Assembly (NCBI GenBank): GCA_014529385.2
Contig: CM043955.1
Span: 145,053,140 to 145,117,139 of the forward strand
Source of the DNA: Adiantum capillus-veneris
Taxonomy: Eukaryota > Streptophyta > Polypodiopsida > Polypodiales > Pteridaceae
Reading direction: 5' to 3'
DNA: 64,000 nt
Shown: in pieces, positions 57,401 to 64,000 of the stretch
Layout: each line of letters begins with the position of its first letter
Position numbering within the stretch: position 1 is the stretch's first letter
The notes under the pieces: model-generated
Told to the model about the DNA's origin: nothing
Database searches by the model: none
Seen by the model: only the letters and a program-made list of their open reading frames with translations
Translations under genes and position numbers: made by a program

Positions 57401-57796
57401 TTCTTCGCTGAGAGAGGAAACCGTACTCACACTTACATGCTTGAGCCTATTCCCTTGTCCGCGATACGCACCATCGCAGCAATTCGGCTTAGCTCCCATT
57501 TCCTTCGATGCGAGATAGGGCGTTGGGGCAATGGAGAAGAGTCAAATCGATTGTGCACATTATGCTCACTGCAAGTTCGAGAGTCTGAGTACCACACACT
57601 ACTAGAGTGCTCAGCTTTTGATCACATCCGAACTTGCTTCTCTCACATTTTCAGCCATAACTTAGACCTACACACTTTCCTCTCCCAACCAAAGTGTGGG
57701 CTCTCCATTGCGACTCTCATCACTACAATTTTGGAGCATCGAGAGTCACTCATCAGCCGTACACATACTACATCACATGTAACTTTGGTCCCATAG
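54092..57796 (+). CDS. LINE ORF2: endonuclease-reverse transcriptase, 1234 codons, chimeric N-terminus
   Basis: Codons 1-111 come from the gypsy PBS/LTR and its CT tract, and the LINE protein starts at about residue 113 (LKICFWNCNGYPW). The endonuclease carries LLVETW, IVFGDMNARTKTL, DSVIDYMLLSEA and PESDHRTLCIDLS, all the catalytic sites of the APE-like family. The RT follows: NYRTIMIGSLMAKLFG, LYCCFVDFKKAFDMIPRNN (A), STIGVKQGCPLSPTLFVLCI (B), LLLYADDVVLLAHT (C, YADD), LIVNESKTKVML and SFKYLGLEV. The C-terminus has CTLCSLQVRESEYHTLLEC (CCHC). There is no stop or frameshift, so the enzyme part could be functional. Natural translation start is uncertain, because no ATG precedes the endonuclease inside the LINE itself. 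Confidence 0.9.
54100..54116 (-). other. Gypsy primer binding site
   Basis: The minus strand reads TGGTGCCACTACCGGGG, near the TGGCGCCGTTGCCGGGG PBS of many plant gypsy elements. It is 4 nt (TTTT) from the LTR end at 54121, which fixes LTR edge and orientation. Confidence 0.85.
54121..54425 (-). repeat. Gypsy 5' LTR, inner part
   Basis: It matches 24560-24874 over its length, including CAAATGGCTCCAAGCACA and the closing CGATCGCWCTCTCT. The (CT)33 tract at 54359-54425 ends at the LINE. Confidence 0.85.
54359..54425 (+). repeat. (CT)n microsatellite at the LINE-C 5' junction
   Basis: About 33 CT units belonging to the LTR, as the copy at 24774-24874 shows. They are translated as a Leu-Ser run in the long frame that goes on into the LINE. 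Confidence 0.95.
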
Positions 57797-57875
57797 GTCA
57801 TATTTGACCTCCGAGGACGATAATAAAATCTATCTATCTATAAAATCTATCTATCTATCTATCTCTCTCTCTCTC
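54426..57875 (+). mobile_element. LINE-C, intact ORF2, inserted in a CT tract of a gypsy LTR
   Basis: It begins at the endonuclease coding start (AATTGAAAATATGC) and ends with the hairpin 57795-57810, GAGGACGATAATAAAAT, (ATCT)n and CTCTCTCTCTCTC, followed by LTR sequence GCATACAGACACACATAC. ORF1 is absent, so it is 5'-truncated. The 3' block is that of the ORF1-only element at 8188-9290. Confidence 0.87.
57795..57810 (+). other. LINE-C 3'-end hairpin
   Basis: AGGTCA and TGACCT pair perfectly around TATT. The lower pairs differ from those of LINE-A (TGGCCT), but pairing is kept. Confidence 0.7.
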
Positions 57876-58010
57876 GCATACAGACACACATACAAGGAGA
57901 TGAAGAAGAAGAAGATGGAGATGGAGCCTCAGAGAACTCTTCAATTGCACAAATGAGAGAATGAGTGAATTTTAGGTTTAGTTGACTTTTATATGAGCTC
58001 GCCCCATTCA
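57876..58010 (-). repeat. Gypsy 5' LTR, outer part
   Basis: AAGGAGATGAAGAAGAAGAA through TTTTAGGTTTAGTT match 26059-26135. The minus-strand LTR start is TGAATGGGGCGAGC. No clean target duplication was found outside it. Confidence 0.7.
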
Positions 58011-58329
58011 CACTTGGGCGCCCATGCTTAGCCAACTAATCCCTTGAATGTTCCAGTTAGAGTGCGCCTCTCATCGGCGATCACTCTTACCCTTTTCCTA
58101 TTAGACCGACAAGCCCGGTACCTGACTCTACCAAATAAATAATACGGCGTCCGTCTTCGATGATAGGAATGTGCGTGAGGCTTAACACTCGTCATGCTTG
58201 GCAAACCCTATAGCGTCTATTTGGTGCTCTAGGTAAGCACTCCAAGATGAGCCTCAAGATTCATCTTTATGTTCTCAATATGCAAGATCAACATGATGTT
58301 GCTAGCCTTGTCAACAACAAACTTAATAT

Positions 58330-58670
58330 TTTCTCAACCCCAACTTGTTTATGTTGAGGTACAAGTTCCAAAAGAGGATAAAATATACATCCTCCTTAAA
58401 TCCCTACCAAGTAGCTTTGATAACTTTGTAATTGTGCTCAAGGATAAAGATCCCATCCTTGCAATTGATGATGTAATCAATTCACTTATAGAGGAAGAGA
58501 AAAGGCTTGACACTTATACAAGGTCTCCAAATAGGTCAATGGTGGTAAAAGGTAAAGGTTGCTCACATTGTGGCAAAAGAAACCATAAATCACAATATTG
58601 CTTCTGTATAAACGTGTGTCCTCATTGCAACAAGAAGGGACAGCACCTAAGAGGTTTTTTTCAAAGATAA
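58330..58670 (+). pseudogene. Copia gag fragment with zinc knuckle
   Basis: The frame reads IYILLKSLPSSFDNFVIVLK, then DDVINSLIEEEKRLDTYTRS, a knuckle CSHCGKRNHKSQYC and a second CPHCNKKGQH. LPSSFDNF and the EE..R box are typical of copia gag. Start and downstream domains are missing. Repeats of AAAGATAATGCTAACAA follow at 58665-58730, and (GAA)n near 58763. Confidence 0.78.
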
Positions 58671-59339
58671 TGCTAACAACCAAAAGAATCCTAGGAAAAG
58701 ATAATGCTAACAATCAAAGATAATGCTAACAACCAAAAGAATCCTAGGAAAAGTACATGTAGAAGAAGAAGAAGAAGAAGAAGAAGGGACACCAACATTG
58801 TCTACTATGAGAATGTACTATAATGGGTTTAGACAGTGTCCTAAACCCAAAGTTTGGTGTAAGACCTACCCTCTTGCATTAGATTCATCTTATAAGCTAT
58901 ATCTAGTTACCCAATGTAACCCATATTGGTCTCCATGATTAGAATCCATGCTTTATTATGTAAGCTTCAATTGGGGGTGTATGTTGGTGTAAGCATTTAG
59001 CTTACAATCTATATATGTCCAATCCCTAAAGCCAAGCATACTAGCATGCACTCTTATGTGCATGGATGCAATCTCCTACATATAGTTCCCTAACACGTTC
59101 TTTTTTTGCTATGCACACATGCTACACATTATAGATACATGTTACGTGTTGTAGCTATATGCTACTTGTTGTAGCCCACATGCTATTTGGCCTCTATAGT
59201 ATGTGGTGAATATCCCTCTTGCCTTTATTTACACCTTACACCTTGAGCTTACATAAGGCCACTATGCTAAACATGTATCCCCTCTTATGGAATCCCTCTT
59301 CATATCACAGGTCTTGAAGTATCATATTTTACCAACATC

Positions 59340-59650
59340 TATTGTATCCGACAGATCAAGAATGATTAGCAATTTTTGGAAGGTCACTTTGAGAATATGA
59401 GTACTAAGTTGAATTTCTCCCTGGCCTCATCCACAAACGCATGGCCAAAGTGAGATAGCAAATTCAGCTATTATTGATCTACTCAAAGCCTATGTTACAA
59501 AAGTAGATCAAAGAGATCAATGGGAAAAGTATTTACCCTTAGTAGAGTATGCATACAATAACATTGTCCATACTACCATAGGAAAGGCATCCTTTGAAGT
59601 AATTGAAGGAAGATCCAAGCTTCCATTGATAGTCAAGACACTTGGGATGA
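59340..59650 (+). pseudogene. Gypsy integrase fragment
   Basis: The plus strand reads SNFWKVTLR, then HPQTHGQSEIANSAIIDLLK (Glu of the DDE triad kept), QWEKYLPLVEYAYNNIVHTT and GKASFEVIEGRSKLPLIVK. This is chromovirus-type integrase with a few stops. The downstream part continues at 60551. Confidence 0.82.
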
Positions 59651-59659
59651 TCCTTGTTG

Positions 59660-60550
59660 CGAATGAGTGTTAACCACTGAACACGGGAAAAGCCCAAATT
59701 TGTATTCTTTATCTCGTCAAACTCAGTGTAATTATTTTTTGGGATTTGATCGAGTTTCCATATTGTAATATACTAAATATGTGGATTAGCCAAACCCATG
59801 GTAGAAAGTAGGAGATGATTCTAATAAGTTAGAACCTCCAAGGCTGAGGTATAAAAGCCAATTTTTGTAGCCCTAAGGGCAACTTTTGTATTAATCACCT
59901 TTTGAGCTCAACTAAGTGTGCCATGAGTTTTGTGTGAGAGAGTGAGTGATCTACTTCTACTCCCTACGTGCGCTATGAAAGCTACATTACAAAGGCGTCT
60001 TTACCCTCATGTTAGCAATGGCGATAGCTACGCGCCAACGCCAAGCTTGCACAATTTTGGTCTCTTTGCAAAGAGCTCTCCCACGAGCTTTGAGGTGAGT
60101 TTTCTCTCTAATTGTGCGTCTATTTCATGATTGATATATGTCATTGCGTTCATGGCGAGTAGAACTACACCTTAGGCTAAACAAGTTGAGAATCCGTGAC
60201 CTGTAATTTTTGGCCCCCGTCTTCATACGCGATTTTTCACCAAGTATTTACAAGTAGCGAGTTGGGTTAGAGACTTTAGGGTAGTGTCCTTTAGATGTGT
60301 AGAGGTCATCCCTTGAGTTTTGTGACAATTTGACAACGTTAGGTCTTGTTTCGGAGAGTGTAACCGTCATAGGTAAGATGGCGTTTGTGCATACATAGTG
60401 TGCTTTGAATTGGTTTTCCTTGTTAGTGATTATCCATAGAAGTTTGAGTAGATATTTGGCACCCATCTATTTGATTCCATGCGCCTACGGGTCAAGCTCC
60501 ATCCTTGGTTGACATCTTGTTTGTTGGCCGAGTTCTCACTTTGCTAGTAA
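59660..60550. other. Insertion within the gypsy integrase, possibly a solo LTR
   Basis: About 890 bp separate two parts of one integrase. The segment begins TGTTAACCACTGAACACGGG, contains GAGGTATAAAAGCC (TATA-like) followed by sequence like a transcribed leader, and has no coding frame of note. The possible flanking duplication (AATGAG/ATTGAG) is imperfect, so the solo-LTR reading is not certain. Confidence 0.5.
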
Positions 60551-61090
60551 TTGAGAGCAGCAAATCTGTCCAACAATGAGTATAGTGGAGACCTTAAAGA
60601 ATCTATTAATAAGATTAAGGAAACTATATCAACAACACAACAAAATAAAAAGGTTGATGTTGATAAGCATAGAAGATCCTTGACCTTCAAAGAGAATGAC
60701 CTAAGCCATAAAACGGGCAAGGGGACACAAGGATGTCCAACAGGTCATCAAAAACATTATGCTAATTTAGAAAAAAGATATTATGGCCCATTCCAAATAC
60801 CAATTCAATTAATGAATTAGCTTAAAATTTAAGGTTACCTAGCACTTGGATAATTCATAACGCTTTTCATGTAAGCCTTTTATGAGCAAGCCATTCAAAG
60901 AACCAATAACCAAAGATCCACCTAATTTTGAAGGTCAAGAAGAGATCCTGCAGCTCAAGAGTATCCTACAATATGAAGACAAGGTTTTATGAAATGGTAT
61001 TACTATTGCAAAATATCTTATTAAGTTTAAGTATTATCCTTTCGAAGATGCAAGGTGGATGTAAGGCATTGAGATAACGAATAATACAAA
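60551..61090 (+). pseudogene. Gypsy integrase C-terminus and chromodomain
   Basis: VDKHRRSLTFKENDLSH, then KHYANLEKRYYGPFQIPIQL and, with frame changes, AFYEQAIQRTNNQRST and EILQLKSILQYEDKVL...KFKYYPFEDARWM. These are the GPY/F-type tail and chromodomain of a chromovirus. It continues the fragment at 59340-59650. Confidence 0.78.
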
Positions 61091-61275
61091 CATTGTAAAT
61101 GCTTAGAATGACTTATGTCAAAAGTAAGAATAGGCATGAGCAAACATGTTTTATGAAGACTTTTGTCTTGTTTTGACTCTAAGATTTCTTTTAAATGCTC
61201 ATAAGTTTTTTAAGTGTATGCACATAATGAATCATGCTTGTGGTGGCATAGTCTTTCAAACACCAAGTAGATTCT

Positions 61276-61560
61276 CTAATCTACTCTAGAAGATGTAAGG
61301 GCTAACTATTGACATGCCTACGACAACTAAGTCTTCCAATCACCAACCAAAATTAGTCAAAATTGTTTGGCGTTTGCATCGTGCGTGCTCCTTCGGTCGT
61401 CTTATCCAAACCAATCCAAGTAATTTTTCTAATCTACTCTAGAAGATGTAAGGGCTAACTATTGACATGCCTATGACAACTAAGTTTTCCAAGCACAATT
61501 AGTCACCATTGTTTGGTGTTGGCATTGTGCATGCTCCTTTAGTCGTCTTATCCAAATCAA
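61276..61560. repeat. 153-bp tandem duplication
   Basis: CTAATCTACTCTAGAAGATG starts both units (61276 and 61429). The second has about 10% differences and small gaps. Confidence 0.88.
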
Positions 61561-62229
61561 TCACTTGCCTCTTTCCCCGCTCTTGCATCCCTCTTAGGTG
61601 AATGGCATGTTTACCCAAGATCGTCTCAAGTTTGCTAGCATATTCTTCATTGTTTTCAAAAAAGGTAACCATTTGACCCATTCTGCTCCCTAGAAATGCC
61701 AATGTGCCACAATCTCCACTGTACTGCACCACTACCTCATGTCCTCTTGTGTACTGAGCAATCACTTTCCAGATTAGACCATGTTCATGTTCCATGCATC
61801 TTGTAAAGAACGCTTTTCTTTAGGATGAACAATATATCAAGACACATGTGCACTTGTGTAAAACGCCTCACTTTACCTCTCAACACTTGTTTTTGTCCAA
61901 TCCTCCTCCTCAAGAGGATCAAACTAAGTGTCCTCCTATGGTAATTCGATGAATGTCAATGATGATGGTGGCTCCTTCTTCATCACAAAGATGAGCAATG
62001 AACGGATAATTCTACAAGTCGGTGTCTTACAAATTACCATATTCGTGTGATCCTCTAGCCACTTGACAACTCTTGTGATGTCTCGCACCATTGCATAATC
62101 ATCTGATTGGCACACCAAGATAGAAACTCCTCTATCATCGATCGTTGCATGTGCAAGCCAAGCCAGGCATCCAAATTGGTACATAACCATTAGACTTGCT
62201 TCTATTGGTTGATCTGTTGGATCTTCCAT
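61499..62229 (-). other. Two unrecognised minus-strand frames
   Basis: 61795-61499 (98 codons, EHEHGLIWKVIAQYTRGHEV, SKLETILGKHAIHLRGMQER) and 62229-61936 (97 codons, QFGCLAWLAHATIDDRGVSI, ITRVVKWLEDHTNMVICKTP). Both look protein-like in composition, but I recognise no family and no start context. They may belong to one decayed gene or a transposon ORF. Confidence 0.3.
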
Positions 62230-63440
62230 TTGTGGCTCTCAAATGTAGACCTGACCATTATAGTCCAACGGATAAACACTTGGATCAATTTTTTGAACTT
62301 TATTTGCACCTCGTCTTTGAGCTTGCAATACCTGGATCCACTTAAATATGTGAACATCTAGGAGTATTTTGGATCAAGCCTTACTCTGATCAATAGGATC
62401 TTGGCTCATGTGTTGCTTTTATTGCTCATAAGGTATTTATAGCCTTCTAAATATCCATATAAGAAGTTGTCTCCACTGTAGCCATATAGCTGTAAAATAT
62501 GTTCTGTTGCACTTGTATATGTGCGTCTATTGATTGGCTTTGATTCACTTGAATCCTCGGTTCAACTTGAATCCATGTTGTGCTTAATCTGTAAAGATGT
62601 CTCCTAGAAACTTTTGTTGTTGCTCGGCAGAATTTCTTATACTCGGGTTGACAATACTGCTTGTGGTTGGATGCTCTTCAGACTCACAAGAGTTAGGTAA
62701 CTCTAATTTGAAAGTGTCGAAATTGAATGCAATCTTTTGTAGTGATGAACACTTGGGCTCTTAATTTGCATTCAATCGTGAATTGTATCTCTGAACTTCT
62801 AATTATAGGCCCAATGTGCAATGCAATTGCTTGCACTTGCCAATTTATGGCTTGCACAATGACGTCTAGTTCCTCTCATTCCTGGACTGAATTGTGGTAC
62901 TGCTTTCCAAAACTAGGCTCGAAATAATTAGAACCCCATTTTCAAAGGTTTTTCCAAAATCTAAGTGAAATTCTAGGCTTTAGCGAAATTTATGACCCAA
63001 AATTTTGCAAATTTTCACCAAAATCTTCTCATCTCAACCCTGATTCGCAATTTTGGTTCGTGAACTCTACCCTAATGGCTAGATTTTACTTATCCGTTTC
63101 GAATTGAGTTTTGTGTGGATGTTCCCTAGCCGATCGGCTCTCAACACAGTTTTGATTTCACACTTTCTCGAGGTTTCATTTTCTACTCTTTTTTTACAGT
63201 TTTTGAATTTCTACTCGGTCCAAGGCCCACTTCGTTTCGACTTTTTACTCGCTTCTTCCTTCTTTCTATCTTTTCCTGCTCGGTTTTTCATTCGCAGTGT
63301 GTAACTTTCTCTGTGACTTTCTTTTTTTGGTGCTTTTTTTACCTTTTTTAACTTTTGGCACCTCCCCTATCTTTATTTTTTACCTTGATTATCTAAGATC
63401 GATTTAGTGAAAGGAGCAAGGATAGCTATGCCATGTGGCC
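62230..63440. other. No recognised gene
   Basis: A-T-rich, T-homopolymer-rich sequence without repeat borders or open frames worth reporting. Confidence 0.4.
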
Positions 63441-63461
63441 ACATGTCATTGGTCTGTTGGG

Positions 63462-63463
<2 letters not shown>

Positions 63464-63527
<64 letters not shown>

Positions 63528-63597
63528 AAAGAAAGCAATGGCGTTTAAAAAAAGAGATCAAAAAAGTTGTGGCTTCTTTCCTGGGCTCACTGCTAGC

Positions 63598-63665
<68 letters not shown>

Positions 63666-63760
63666 AAATCAATGGCGTTTAAAAAAAGAGATCAAAAAAG
63701 TCGTGGATTCTTTCCTGGGCTCACTGCAAGCCGGAGGTAGAGAGAGAGAGAGAGAGAGAC
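63464..63760 (+). repeat. (GA)n arrays in a tandemly repeated unit
   Basis: The unit of about 138 bp contains (GA)n and a constant part (CAATGGCGTTTAAAAAAAGA through GGCTCACTGC.AGCCGG). It appears twice, with tracts at 63464-63522, 63600-63661 and 63738-63758. Confidence 0.92.
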
Positions 63761-63961
63761 GCTACTGTGCGCTTCTGAAGAACTCGGCCAAGAAGAGGTG
63801 GCGCAAGTTGTTTGGGAAGAGCAAACAAACCCATACTGGGTTTGGCTCTTTGTACGCTATTGTGCACTTTTTTTGCAAGTCCTCTTTCGTCCATCCTATT
63901 CGGCTTTGCTGCTGTCAGAAGAAGGAAACTACCAAAGGCGAGATACTATCAAGTTGGGGTG

Positions 63962-63966
<5 letters not shown>

Positions 63967-64000
<34 letters not shown>
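63967..64000 (+). repeat. (GA)n microsatellite, cut by the window end
   Basis: At least 17 GA units run to the last base. Confidence 0.96.

Larger units (their letters stand above)
49357..58010 (-). mobile_element. Ty3/gypsy element, copy 2: 5' LTR to RT, with nested LINE
   Basis: On the minus strand the order is: LTR (58010-57876 and 54425-54121, split by a LINE), PBS (54116-54100), gag (about 53730-52258), linker, protease (51552-51199), linker, RT (50178-49357). It breaks off inside RT. RNase H and integrase are missing here. The LTR matches that of copy 1 (24560-26164), which holds the second half of an element of the same family. Their RT pieces overlap slightly, so I treat them as two copies. 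Confidence 0.82.

Overview
The window looks like repeat-dense nuclear DNA of a large-genome land plant. The host-type coding signals are the last two exons of an AKR2-type ankyrin gene and decayed PPR fragments that read like the large PPR families of ferns and lycophytes. A fern is my best guess, but nothing here fixes the species. Almost everything else is transposable elements, many nested, plus very long (CT)n/(GA)n tracts. I saw no rRNA, tRNA or CRISPR.

Layout. 1-4365: a LINE (ORF1 open, ORF2 broken) upstream of, and probably in an intron of, the AKR2 gene (exons 4614-4978). 6395-9324: LINE pieces, including an element with only ORF1. 9352-15150: unclassified repeat sequence, then AT-rich DNA without genes. 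15159-20750: a complete but inactivated Ty1/copia element with two LTRs, PBS, PPT and a 5-bp target duplication. 20756-24559: decayed Ty3/gypsy fragments on both strands. 24560-30375: the 3' half of a minus-strand Ty3/gypsy element (3' LTR, a retropepsin-like domain placed after integrase, integrase, RNase H, part of RT), interrupted by a 1321-bp terminal-inverted-repeat DNA transposon with a TTAA duplication. 30530-37030: a strikingly AT-rich island with a decayed Helitron (Rep HUH plus Pif1-like helicase), a GIY-YIG nuclease domain and intron-like coding pieces. 37040-49175: PPR and copia gag fragments, a cluster of related LTRs, and two opposite-strand copies of a protein family I do not recognise. 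49357-58010: the 5' half of a second copy of the same Ty3/gypsy family. Its LTR is split by a LINE with a long intact ORF2. 58010-63440: more gypsy/copia debris. 63464-64000: (GA)n arrays.

The most interesting pattern is in the LINEs. Every LINE 3' end in the window carries the same short hairpin, and each runs into (CT)n on the sense strand. Where a paralogous empty site is visible (the LTR at 24560-26164 compared with 54121-58010), the LINE sits in the (CT)n tract. This suggests a plant LINE lineage that targets CT microsatellites. One copy also joins ORF1 to ORF2 in one frame through UGA-CGG, a known leaky stop context. Other leads are the AT-rich Helitron/GIY-YIG island as a possible horizontal transfer, the post-integrase protease, and the unrecognised LTR-linked protein family.
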